This document shows, piece after piece, positions 1 through 5,949 of a stretch of DNA of 6,625 nucleotides (position 1 is the first letter of the stretch; each line of letters begins with the position of its first letter). Under the pieces are notes generated by a model, which made no database searches, was not told where the DNA came from, and saw nothing but the letters and a program-made list of their open reading frames with translations. Made by a program: the position numbers and the translations under genes. Source of the stretch: an uncultured Clostridia bacterium (GTDB lineage: Bacteria; Bacillota; Clostridia; Christensenellales; Borkfalkiaceae); the NCBI GenBank assembly GCA_947629845.1, contig CANRFD010000074.1:1-6625 (forward strand), in the 5' to 3' direction.

Positions 1-11
1 ACGCCGACGGG

Positions 12-39
12 GATTGCGGCGGTACCTGCCGCCGTAATC
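12..39. other. 11-bp stem-loop upstream of the first gene
   Basis: Bases 12-22 pair with 29-39 over 11 bp, including one G-T wobble, around a 6-base loop. No T-tract follows on either strand, so it is not a convincing terminator. A second small hairpin follows (TGGGG at 51-55, CCCCA at 61-65, then TTT). Together they probably belong to the 3' region of an upstream gene or to a dispersed hairpin repeat. Nothing else is recognisable in the first 94 bases. Confidence 0.4.
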
Positions 40-105
40 AGGGGTAGGAGTGGGGGTACGCCCCATTTCCCCAATCCATTTCTCAACTTTTCACGAGGTA
101 TACAG

Positions 106-780
106 ATGCAGATCCCCACTCTTGATCGCGCGGAGGAGATCGCCGCGCTCGTCGATAAAATCGGCTTCCTGCCCTTTTTCCGCGGGGAGATCGCGGGCTT
201 TTCCGTCGAGGAGCACACGCCGCCCGCCCTCTGGTTCGGCGAAGAGGACGGCCCGTGGGAGTGGAAGGGCCCCGTCATCCGCCTCGCGCACTGCGCCTAC
301 GGCAAGTTTTACCGAGGCAAGGCGATGTTTATCTCGCGGGAGTGGTTCCCCGACTTCGCCAACCTCCGCCGCGACGGCTACGACTACGACGCCCGCATGG
401 ACGAGGGCATCGCCCGCCGCCGAGACACCTATCTCATGGAGGAGCTCATGCATGCGCCCTCCCTGCTCGGGAAGGAGCTCAAGGCCCGCGTGTGCTTCAC
501 CGAGGAGCGCAAGAAGGGGTACGAAGGTTCGCTCACCCGCCTGCAGATGATGGCATACATCACGACGGCCGACTTCGAGTACGCCCGCGATAAATACGGC
601 AAGCCGTACGGCTGGGGGCTCGCCCGCTATTCTACGCCCGAGCAATTTTTCGGCGAAGATTTCTGCCGCGAAGCATACAGGCGCAGCCCCGGTGAGAGCT
701 ACGCCCGCATGGCGGCGCATCTGAAGGCGCTCCTGCCGCACGCTTCAGACGGCCAGATTTCCCACATTTTGCTTCCCTGA
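106..780 (+). CDS. Conserved hypothetical protein, resembles the AlkZ-related family
   Basis: This encodes a 224-residue soluble protein with no signal peptide or membrane segment. The start is supported by a GAGGT Shine-Dalgarno at 95-99, six bases before the ATG. Visible landmarks are a DGPWEWKGP segment (residues 48-56), GKAMFISREWFPDF (71-84), and a conserved-looking C-terminal part with SLTRLQMMAYITTADFEYAR (142-161) followed by KPYGWGLARYSTPEQFFG (166-183). From memory, these match a family of Clostridia and Bacteroides hypotheticals named 'AlkZ-related' after the winged-helix DNA glycosylase AlkZ/YcaQ. The protein is much shorter than true AlkZ, and I cannot identify a catalytic site, so glycosylase activity should not be assumed. 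It converges on the nucleotidase gene, with only 27 bases between the two stop codons. No promoter is visible within the 105 bases upstream, so it may be transcribed from outside the window. The gene itself is secure; the family name is tentative. Confidence 0.7.
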   Translation: MQIPTLDRAEEIAALVDKIGFLPFFRGEIAGFSVEEHTPPALWFGEEDGPWEWKGPVIRLAHCAYGKFYRGKAMFISREWFPDFANLRRDGYDYDARMDEGIARRRDTYLMEELMHAPSLLGKELKARVCFTEERKKGYEGSLTRLQMMAYITTADFEYARDKYGKPYGWGLARYSTPEQFFGEDFCREAYRRSPGESYARMAAHLKALLPHASDGQISHILLP

Positions 781-781
781 A

Positions 782-809
782 GGGAGCGCGGACAGACCTC
801 CGCGCTCTC
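782..809. terminator. Stem-loop between convergent genes, possible bidirectional terminator
   Basis: Bases 782-792 pair with 799-809 (core GAGCGCGGA/TCCGCGCTC at 784-792 and 799-807) around a 6-base loop. The stem fills the gap between the two convergent stop codons and includes bases of the - strand stop. The flanking tracts are weak: AATCTTTA follows on the + strand, and no T-run follows on the - strand. Its location fits a shared terminator, but it is not a strong intrinsic one. Confidence 0.5.
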
Positions 810-2823
810 AATCTTTATCGAGAATGCAGTAAAAACAGAAGCGATAATATCCTTCCTTGGTGTAAAAGTCGGGCGCCTCTTCACTGCCCTCGGCAACGCC
901 CGTGCCCGAGTAGTTGTTCACATACACAAAGTTATCCGTCTCGGCGAGGCGGAGGGTATGCGCGCCCTTTGCGAGGGTGACGGTGAAGTACCCGTCGCCG
1001 TCCGTCGTGACGTTCTGCCCCGCGCCGCCGTCCACCGAGAGCGTATAGCTTTGGTTCGCCTGCGGCGCGTCGCCGCGCATCACGCGGAACTTCGCCGTGT
1101 AGGTCGCAGGCGACTTGTCGCCTGCGATCAGAATGCGGCCGTAGTCGCACTTATAATCGAGAACGCCGTCGTTTTTTCCGCTGAGATAGAGGATATAGTC
1201 CTCGATGAGAATGTCCTCGCCGCCGAGTTCGCCGAGCTTCTCCCCCTGCTTGAAGGAGGACGAGACGTAGTTGTTGGTGGCAAGCAGCAGTTTGTTTTGG
1301 GCGTCCGTGCGGTCGAGCACCGTGCCGTCCGCAAGTTTTACCTCCGTGACCTTGTTGCCCGCTTCGCCCGCGGGGTCGTAGGTGTAGGAGAAGCCGCTGC
1401 ACTGGAGGAAGGAGCCGCTCACCCGCTCGCGCAGGAGCAGCCCGCTCTCATCCTGCCCCGTCGTGGCGAGCCCGCTTTCGATCGCCGCAAACAGTTCGGC
1501 GGGGGAGACCTTCAAAACTTCCACAAGATTGCCGTGGTTGAAGGCGCCGAGCACGTCGCCGCGGGTGACGTTCACCCCGCCCGAGTGCCATGTGGGCAGG
1601 CTCTGCGAGATGCCGCCGCCGTTTTCCACCGCCACCACGGGAAGGCCGAGCCCCTCGTTCTCGGCAAATTGTTCGGCGTAGTGGCGGAAGGCGTCCGTCA
1701 CAAAGTCGCCGTAGGAGGTCTCCACCACGCGGGACTCCACATAGTTGTAGCACACATAGCCGCCCCAGAGGGGAGAGGCGATGCCGCAGAGCACTTCGCC
1801 CAAAATTTCCTCCTGCTGAAGCCCGATCGCGTCGAGCTTCTCTTGGACTTTCTGCGCCTTCTGTTTCCCCGCCTCGGTCGTGGCGACGTTCATCGCCGCG
1901 GCGTAATCGAGCACCTCGCCCTCGGCGGAGACGCTCGCGCCCTGTTCGCTGTCATGGAAGGAGAGGGTGAGCTTGCCGAGATTGGTGAAATTCACCCCCG
2001 TCTGCAGAATGGGGATGGATCTTGCATTTTGTACGCCGTTCTCGCCGCCCTGCGGGGAGGCGAACGTTTTCTCCTCCACGGTGTGGCTGTGCCCGTCGAT
2101 GACGGCGGTGACCTCCGCCTGTTCGGCTTGGGAGAGCCCCGCGAGAAGCTGTTCGCTCGTACAGGAGACGGCCTTTTGGTTGTCGCCCATGTGGCAGACG
2201 AGGACGATCGCGTCCGTCTCGTCCTTCAGGGCGGCGATCTGCGTCTTTGCCGTCTCGATCTCGTCCTTAAAGGTCACACCCGCAAGGAGGGAGGGGTTGG
2301 TGGAGGTCGCGGTCGAAACCGTCGTGAGCCCGATAAAGCCGATCTTGTAGCCCGCCGCCGTGACGACCGCATTGCTTTCGAGCAGCGGCTTGCCGTCCCT
2401 CTCTACGTTGGCGGCGAGAACGGGGAAATTTGCGAGTTCGGCGTTCTCGAGGAGGACGTCCGCACCGTAATCAAATTCGTGGTTGCCCGCCGCCATAAGG
2501 TCGTAGCCCGCCTCGTTCATCATCCGCACGACGTCCGCCCCGCGGGAGACGGAGGCAAAGGACGCGCCCTGCGTCGCGTCGCCCGCGTCCACGAGGAGGG
2601 AATCGGGGGTGGAAGCCTTGATCGCAGCCGCCTGCACGACGCCGATCGTGCTCTTCCCGTCGCCCGTAAGGTTGCCGTGCATATCGTTGGTGGTAAAGAT
2701 GGTCACCGTGGCGTTCTCGCGGGGAGACTGTCCGGGAGCGGGTGCGGCCGGGTTGCACGCCGTAAGCCCGCAGGCCGCCGCAGCCATCGCCGCGGCAAGC
2801 AGAAAAGCCGTCCATCGTTTCAT
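808..2823 (-). CDS. Lipoprotein 5'-nucleotidase / bifunctional metallophosphoesterase
   Basis: This encodes a 671-residue secreted lipoprotein. It has a basic N-terminus, a hydrophobic stretch (residues 6-19) and a lipobox LTAC with the lipidated cysteine at 23, so it should be anchored on the outer face of the membrane. An N-terminal calcineurin-like domain (about 38-300) carries the dinuclear metal motifs: NDMHG (D47, H49), DAGD (D82), GNHEFD (N114, H115), CHMG (H211) and DGHSH (H245, H247). A 5'-nucleotidase C-terminal domain (about 340-565) has NGGGI at 401-405 and FNHGN at 428-432. The family hydrolyses extracellular nucleotides or nucleotide sugars to nucleosides and phosphate for scavenging. 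Two oddities: the usual arginine after NGGGI is serine (S406), and about 100 C-terminal residues form an extra beta-rich segment. The start has an AGAGGT ribosome-binding site (2830-2835) six bases upstream. The true substrate is uncertain. Confidence 0.93.
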   Translation of the reverse strand: MKRWTAFLLAAAMAAAACGLTACNPAAPAPGQSPRENATVTIFTTNDMHGNLTGDGKSTIGVVQAAAIKASTPDSLLVDAGDATQGASFASVSRGADVVRMMNEAGYDLMAAGNHEFDYGADVLLENAELANFPVLAANVERDGKPLLESNAVVTAAGYKIGFIGLTTVSTATSTNPSLLAGVTFKDEIETAKTQIAALKDETDAIVLVCHMGDNQKAVSCTSEQLLAGLSQAEQAEVTAVIDGHSHTVEEKTFASPQGGENGVQNARSIPILQTGVNFTNLGKLTLSFHDSEQGASVSAEGEVLDYAAAMNVATTEAGKQKAQKVQEKLDAIGLQQEEILGEVLCGIASPLWGGYVCYNYVESRVVETSYGDFVTDAFRHYAEQFAENEGLGLPVVAVENGGGISQSLPTWHSGGVNVTRGDVLGAFNHGNLVEVLKVSPAELFAAIESGLATTGQDESGLLLRERVSGSFLQCSGFSYTYDPAGEAGNKVTEVKLADGTVLDRTDAQNKLLLATNNYVSSSFKQGEKLGELGGEDILIEDYILYLSGKNDGVLDYKCDYGRILIAGDKSPATYTAKFRVMRGDAPQANQSYTLSVDGGAGQNVTTDGDGYFTVTLAKGAHTLRLAETDNFVYVNNYSGTGVAEGSEEAPDFYTKEGYYRFCFYCILDKD

Positions 2824-2856
2824 GTCTGTACCTCTGTATTCATAATTTTTTTCATT

Positions 2857-2885
2857 ATTTTAGCGCGGTTTTGCGGAAATTGCAA
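2857..2885 (-). promoter_or_regulatory. Promoter of the nucleotidase gene
   Basis: Reading the - strand, a -35 box TTGCAA (2880-2885) is followed after exactly 17 bp by a -10 box TAAAAT (2857-2862). The inferred start of transcription lies near 2850, leaving a leader of about 27 bases with the ribosome-binding site in it. The -10 matches the sigma70/SigA consensus at 5 of 6 positions and the -35 at 4 of 6. Confidence 0.65.
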
Positions 2886-2915
2886 GCGTACGCGGGGATA
2901 GTTCTCACATTTTCA

Positions 2916-2944
2916 TTGCCTTTTTACCGCAGGGGTGATATAAT
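2916..2944 (+). promoter_or_regulatory. Promoter of the M18 aminopeptidase gene
   Basis: TTGCCT (2916-2921), 17 bp, then a perfect TATAAT (2939-2944). The transcript should begin near 2951, and the GGAGG ribosome-binding site (2964-2968) sits five bases before the ATG at 2974. The two -35 boxes of the divergent promoters are 30 bp apart, so a regulator bound between them could affect both genes. I see no clear operator there. Confidence 0.75.
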
Positions 2945-2973
2945 GATATGGAAAATCAAATACGGAGGGGACT

Positions 2974-4374
2974 ATGTCCGAGAAAAAGAGCAAGGGGCAG
3001 CAACTGCAAAAGGAGCTGTCGTATAAGAAACAGAACTACTACGAACTCGCCGACAAGGCGGAAAAGAAGGCCATCTTCGACTACGCAAAGGGCTACATGG
3101 CGTTCCTCGACGCCGCCAAGACCGAGCGCGAGGCGTGCGACTACGCCGTGAAGGCGGCGCAGGAGAAGGGCTTCACCGAATATCATTTCGGCGACAAGCT
3201 CGCTGCGGGCGACAAAAAATATTTCGTCAACCGCGGCAAGTCGATCGTCGTGTTCCGCGTCGGCACAAAAAATTTGGAGGAGGACGGCATCCGCGTCATC
3301 GCCTCCCATATCGACGCGCCCCGCATCGACATCAAGCAGAACCCGCTCTACGAAGATAGCAGCATGGCGTTTCTCAAGACGCACTACTACGGCGGCATCA
3401 AAAAATACCAGTGGACGGCCATTCCGCTCGCCCTGCACGGCGTCGTCGTGAAGAAGAACGGCGAAAAGCTGACCGTCCGCGTGGGCGACGACCCCAAGGA
3501 TCCCGTTTTCTACATCACCGACCTGCTCCCGCACCTCGGCGCCGACCAGATGAGCGGCAGGGCGGGCAAGATCATCGACGGCGAACAGCTCAACGTCGTC
3601 GTGGGCGGCCTGCCCTATGCCGACGAGGACGTTTCGGAGAAGATCAAGCTCAACGTGCTCGCCGTGCTCAACAGGGCGTACGGCATCACGGAGGAAGATT
3701 TCCTCTCCGCCGAGCTCTCCGCCGTGCCCGCCTACAACGCACGCGACATCGGCTTCGACAGGGCGCTCATCGGCGCCTACGGGCACGACGACAGGGTGTG
3801 CGCCTACCCCGCCCTCACCGCGGTCCTCGAAAATGAGACCGAGCACACCGTGCTCGCCATGCTCGTCGACAAGGAGGAGATCGGCAGCGAGGGCACCACG
3901 GGCATCCAGAGCAAGGTCTACGAAGACCTCATGGAGGAGATCTCCATTGCCATGGGGGCGAATTTCCGCAAGGTGCGCTTTGCCTCCAAGTGCCTTTCCT
4001 CCGACGTGACGGCGGCGTACGACCCCAATTTCGCCGGCGTATACGAGAAGATGAACAGCGCCATGCTCTCCTGCGGGACGGCCATGTGCAAGTTCACGGG
4101 TGCACGCGGCAAGAGCGGCTCCAACGACGCCAACGCCGAATTTATCGGCGAAGTGCGCAAGATGTTCGCGGAGGGCGGCGTCGTCTGGCAGACGGCCGAA
4201 CTCGGCAAAGTGGACGTGGGCGGCGGCGGCACCGTTGCCAAGTTCGTGGCGCAGCTCAACATCGACACGGTGGATTTGGGCGTGCCGGTCATATCCATGC
4301 ACGCGCCGTGGGAGGTCGTCTCCAAGGCCGACCTGTACAGCAACTACAAGGCGTTTTTGGCATTCATGAAATAA
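2974..4374 (+). CDS. M18 family metallo-aminopeptidase
   Basis: This encodes a 466-residue cytoplasmic zinc exopeptidase of the M18 (aspartyl aminopeptidase) family, in the family's usual length range and without a signal peptide. M18 enzymes remove N-terminal residues, often acidic ones, from peptides and form large tetrahedral oligomers. The dinuclear zinc site is complete: ASHIDAPR gives H112 (and D114), YGHDDRVCAYPAL (269-281) gives the bridging aspartate at 272 or 273, DKEEIGSEG (299-307) gives the general base E301 and ligand E302, SSDV gives D344, and SMHAPWE gives H443. The central segment between about 120 and 250 fits the dimerisation insert of the family. The gene has its own promoter and a strong terminator, so it is probably a single-gene transcript for housekeeping peptide turnover. 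The family call is secure; preference for Asp/Glu is not shown by the sequence. Confidence 0.95.
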   Translation: MSEKKSKGQQLQKELSYKKQNYYELADKAEKKAIFDYAKGYMAFLDAAKTEREACDYAVKAAQEKGFTEYHFGDKLAAGDKKYFVNRGKSIVVFRVGTKNLEEDGIRVIASHIDAPRIDIKQNPLYEDSSMAFLKTHYYGGIKKYQWTAIPLALHGVVVKKNGEKLTVRVGDDPKDPVFYITDLLPHLGADQMSGRAGKIIDGEQLNVVVGGLPYADEDVSEKIKLNVLAVLNRAYGITEEDFLSAELSAVPAYNARDIGFDRALIGAYGHDDRVCAYPALTAVLENETEHTVLAMLVDKEEIGSEGTTGIQSKVYEDLMEEISIAMGANFRKVRFASKCLSSDVTAAYDPNFAGVYEKMNSAMLSCGTAMCKFTGARGKSGSNDANAEFIGEVRKMFAEGGVVWQTAELGKVDVGGGGTVAKFVAQLNIDTVDLGVPVISMHAPWEVVSKADLYSNYKAFLAFMK

Positions 4375-4390
4375 TTTTGGGAAAGAACGG

Positions 4391-4425
4391 TTGCGCCGCG
4401 GACATTTGCCGCGGCGTAATTTTTT
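4391..4425 (+). terminator. Intrinsic terminator of the aminopeptidase gene
   Basis: Bases 4391-4401 pair with 4409-4419 over 11 bp (one G-T wobble) around the loop ACATTTG, followed immediately by six T (4420-4425). It starts 16 bases after the stop codon. This is a textbook rho-independent terminator. Confidence 0.93.
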
Positions 4426-4450
4426 GGCATTAAAAAATGTTTTTCCGCAT

Positions 4451-4522
4451 AAAGCTCCCCGCTGCGTCGCGCGGCGCCGCACCTGCGGCACGCCGCCGCT
4501 TGGCGCAGCGGGGAGCTTTTTT
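4451..4522 (+). terminator. Very long composite hairpin with T-tract (second terminator or hairpin repeat)
   Basis: Bases 4451-4466 (AAAGCTCCCCGCTGCG) are perfectly complementary to 4504-4519, a 16-bp stem ending in six T (4517-4522). The 37-base interior folds again: GCGGCG (4471-4476) with CGCCGC (4491-4496), and CCGC (4477-4480) with GCGG (4485-4488) around ACCT. Because the stem starts with AAA and ends with TTT, it can terminate in both directions, although only the + strand has a run of six T. A perfect terminator already lies 26 bases upstream, so this one is redundant for the peptidase gene. It may be a mobile hairpin repeat or the end of an unrecognised small RNA. Confidence 0.75.
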
Positions 4523-4654
4523 GGGAAGCGGCGCGCTCCGCTTGCGCTTCACGCTTGTTCCATAGTAATGGTAGCACGAGAAAATTTTTTTGTGTTGGAT
4601 GTATGCCACTTTTTTGATGAAAATTCGGTGAAAGTTTTTTGCGAGGGGGGGAAT

Positions 4655-4830
4655 CATAATGCGGACATGTTTCGACACGCCGCAAGGGCAGCGGCGGCTA
4701 CTTCGCCCCCTGTGGGGGCTACTTCGTCGCTTTGCTCCTCGTGCCGCCCTTCGACGGCATAATATGTGCGGGCGGGGCGTGCCGCGCTTAGTAGACGAAT
4801 GGTGCGCGCGGGGCAACATGACGTGATTAT
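4655..4830 (-). repeat. MITE-like unit, copy A (inverted relative to copy B)
   Basis: Read on the - strand, this begins with ATAATCACGTCAT (4818-4830) and ends at CGCATTATGAT (4655-4665). Its core at 4718-4770 matches the reverse complement of 5163-5215 at 48 of 53 positions by eye, and the GTCGAA-ATGTCCGCATTAT end is also shared. Relative to copy B it has an extra GC-rich segment near 4695-4717 (CCCCC TGT GGGGG) and further insertions near 4680 and 4771-4800. It looks like a non-autonomous repeat of the same family with internal additions. Confidence 0.65.
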
Positions 4831-4883
4831 GTGGCGTGCCCCACCCCCGTCCCTACGGGACACCCCCTCCTCGGGAGGGGGCA
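4802..4883 (+). repeat. Direct repeat, first copy (with two hairpins)
   Basis: This segment recurs at 5411-5487 with a few substitutions and a net 5-base deletion. It overlaps the CATGACGTGATTAT end of copy A, then runs into a GTCCC-TAC-GGGAC hairpin (4849-4861) and an 8-bp CCCCCTCC/GGAGGGGG hairpin (4863-4881, loop TCG). The same two-hairpin module also appears in variant form at 5066-5099. Confidence 0.75.
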
Positions 4884-5001
4884 GGATGACGAGGCGGGGC
4901 GGGCAAGGGCGAGGCGGGGGAAGGACATGGGAAGATCTCCTCCGTTCCTGCGGAACGTCGAGATGAGGAGACGGGGGGACGGGGGACGCGCAGGGCACTT
5001 G

Positions 5002-5099
5002 GCTCCCCCGTTTGGGGGAGCTGTCACGAAGTGACTGAAGGGGTTGGGGCGCGAGAACCCCTATCGCCCCTACGGGGCACTTCCCCCAGACGGGGGAAG
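5002..5099. repeat. Multi-hairpin GC-rich palindromic element
   Basis: Four stem-loops follow in a row: GCTCCCCC/GGGGGAGC (5002-5009 with 5014-5021), GTCAC/GTGAC (5023-5027 with 5031-5035), GCCCC/GGGGC (5066-5070 with 5074-5078), and CTTCCCCC/GGGGGAAG (5080-5087 with 5092-5099). The two outer hairpins are near-mirror versions of each other, so the element as a whole is bounded by inverted hairpins. I recall similar CTCCCCC hairpins followed by GTCAC-GAA-GTGAC as intergenic repeats in gut Clostridia; their function is not established to my knowledge. Confidence 0.7.
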
Positions 5100-5138
5100 C
5101 AAGAAGGCGGGCGGGGGCGGGATATTCAGACCCGCAGT

Positions 5139-5281
5139 ATGATTACGTCATCCTGCTCCGCGCGCACATATTATGCTGTCGAAGCGCGGCACAAGGAGCG
5201 TAGCGACGAAGTAGCTTCGTCGAAGGATGTCCGCATTATAATAAGGATATGTTTCGACTACGCTCAACATGACGTGATTAT
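5139..5281 (+). repeat. MITE-like unit, copy B, with 13-bp terminal inverted repeats
   Basis: This 143-bp unit is bounded by ATGATTACGTCAT (5139-5151) and ATGACGTGATTAT (5269-5281), which are inverted repeats matching at 11 of 13 positions. Its core (5163-5215) is the inverted counterpart of 4718-4770. Small size, terminal inverted repeats and absence of coding capacity fit a MITE or REP-like non-autonomous element. I see no convincing target-site duplication. Confidence 0.65.
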
Positions 5282-5291
5282 GTGGCGGGGG

Positions 5292-5406
5292 TGTCATTTC
5301 GCCCGACGCGAAGCGGCGCACGAGCCGTAGGCGAAGTAGCGGAGCGAAGCGGAGCCGAGAAATCTCAAAATAAGGTAGAGATGTCTCGACTACGCTCGAC
5401 ATGACA
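5292..5406 (+). repeat. Repeat unit C bounded by TGTCAT/ATGACA
   Basis: This 115-bp unit begins TGTCAT (5292-5297) and ends ATGACA (5401-5406). Its interior has short GCGAAGCGG-like tandem motifs, and its right part (5384-5404, TCGACTACGCTCGACATGAC) resembles the right end of copy B (5253-5272). The general pattern, TGTCAT near one end and CGACATGACA at the other, resembles dispersed palindromic repeats seen in many gut bacteria. No coding potential is visible. Confidence 0.6.
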
Positions 5407-5410
5407 ATTT

Positions 5411-5487
5411 GTGCGCGTGGGGCAACATGACGTGATTTGTAGCCCCACCCCCGTCCCTACGGGACACCCCCTCCCGAGGAGGGGGCA
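5411..5487 (+). repeat. Direct repeat, second copy
   Basis: This is the counterpart of 4802-4883. It has the same order of parts: GTGCGCG, GGGGCAACATGACGTGATT, the GTCCC-TAC-GGGAC hairpin (5453-5465), and the 8-bp CCCCCTCC/GGAGGGGG hairpin (5467-5485). The loop here is CGA, where the first copy has TCG. Confidence 0.75.
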
Positions 5488-5526
5488 AGGGCGCGGCGGG
5501 AGATAAGGGCGGATCCCCACCCCTAC

Positions 5527-5551
5527 CCCTCCCCTTGACGCAAGGGGAGGG
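5527..5551. repeat. 10-bp GC-rich stem-loop
   Basis: CCCTCCCCTT (5527-5536) pairs perfectly with AAGGGGAGGG (5542-5551) around the loop GACGC. No T-tract follows, so it is a hairpin repeat rather than a terminator. It is the last hairpin of the repeat island. Confidence 0.6.
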
Positions 5552-5620
5552 CAAGACCTCGGGTTGCAGGCGGGGAGGGGCGGTAGACAGGCGCGGGGAT
5601 GTCAAACGTGTTCGCGGGCA

Positions 5621-5655
5621 AAAATAAAAAAGAGCCCTGCGGGCTTCATGCAGGG
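5621..5655 (-). terminator. Intrinsic terminator downstream of the SRP RNA
   Basis: On the - strand, AGCCC-GCA-GGGCT (5645-5633) is followed by C and six T (5631-5626), then A and four T. An alternative, wider pairing uses CCCTGC (5655-5650) with GCAGGG (5640-5635). It lies about 33 bases beyond the predicted mature SRP RNA end, which fits a primary transcript trimmed after termination. Confidence 0.75.
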
Positions 5656-5677
5656 AAAAAAATTTTCAAAATAAAAA

Positions 5678-5943
5678 CTGTGAGAGCTTTTTTTGTTGTC
5701 ATCCACCGAAGCGGGAACGTAGCAGGTATCTCCGACAAAGCTACCTCATGGCACACGCATGGCACCGTTTAGTGCTGCTGTATCCCTACCCTGACACGGT
5801 TCGCGGACATACGTTGCATGAGACCTTGTTATCAACGACCCTTACTGCGCGCGGCCTTCCATGGACGGCACCGAGAAAAGCGTTCGGCTCTGCTATAGCG
5901 GATTGCAGATACAGGGCACCGCTAACTCCCCACCTATCACAGC
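5678..5943 (-). ncRNA. ffs: Signal recognition particle RNA, large bacterial type
   Basis: This is the RNA core of the signal recognition particle, which with Ffh targets nascent membrane and secreted proteins to the Sec translocon. On the - strand the domain IV apex (5772-5797) reads GUGUCAG-G-GUA-GGGA-UAC-AGCAGCAC, the conserved Ffh-binding symmetric loop capped by a GNRA tetraloop. The family's GCGUGUGCC lies at 5758-5750, followed by GGUAGC, as in E. coli 4.5S. The 5' part carries an Alu-type fold: GGGGAGUUAGCGGUGCC near the start and UAGCGG (5924-5919) pairing with CCGCUA (5901-5896). The extreme ends CUGUGA (5942-5937) and UCACAG (5683-5678) can pair as a closing helix. This gives about 266 nt, close to the Bacillus scRNA size. 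The promoter upstream and terminator downstream fit. The tetraloop is GGGA rather than the common GGAA. Identity is very likely; exact ends are inferred. Confidence 0.93.
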
Positions 5944-5949
5944 AAACAT

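Larger units (their letters stand above)
4523..5620. repeat. 1.1-kb gene-free repeat island
   Basis: No open frame here has a ribosome-binding site together with plausible composition. The frames present are arginine- and proline-rich products of GC-rich palindromes. The first 130 bases (4540-4650) are AT-richer with several T-runs and no recognisable feature. From about 4655 the stretch is a mosaic of repeats, listed separately: an inverted pair of MITE-like units, a TGTCAT-bounded unit, an 80-bp direct repeat and several GC hairpins. No transposase, tRNA or CRISPR array is present. About 70 bases at 5552-5620 hold nothing I recognise. Confidence 0.8.

Noticed and set aside
12..65. Strong terminator of an upstream gene
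   Set aside because: The 12-39 hairpin has no T-tract, and the 51-65 hairpin has only a 5-bp stem with three T, so a terminator cannot be claimed.
91..741. A 216-codon - strand frame opposite the first gene
   Set aside because: It is a composition shadow: the + strand frame has a good ribosome-binding site and a family-like motif pattern, while this frame has neither.
958..2901. A 647-codon open frame on the + strand, antisense to the nucleotidase gene
   Set aside because: It mirrors a gene with complete catalytic motifs, a lipoprotein signal and its own promoter. The + frame has no ribosome-binding site and an arginine/valine/alanine-rich composition with no recognisable domain. Long antisense frames are common opposite GC-rich genes.
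2956..4491. A 511-codon open frame on the - strand, antisense to the aminopeptidase gene
   Set aside because: It runs through the peptidase terminator and long hairpin, has no plausible start signals, and lies opposite a gene with an intact M18 zinc site.
4655..5551. Possible CRISPR array, suggested by many repeats
   Set aside because: The repeats differ in length, orientation and spacing, are strongly palindromic and mosaic, and there are no uniform spacers or cas genes.
4391..5605. Several 60-130 codon frames on both strands in the repeat island
   Set aside because: They are translations of GC-rich palindromes and repeats, rich in Arg, Pro, Gly and Ser, cross the hairpins, and lack start signals.
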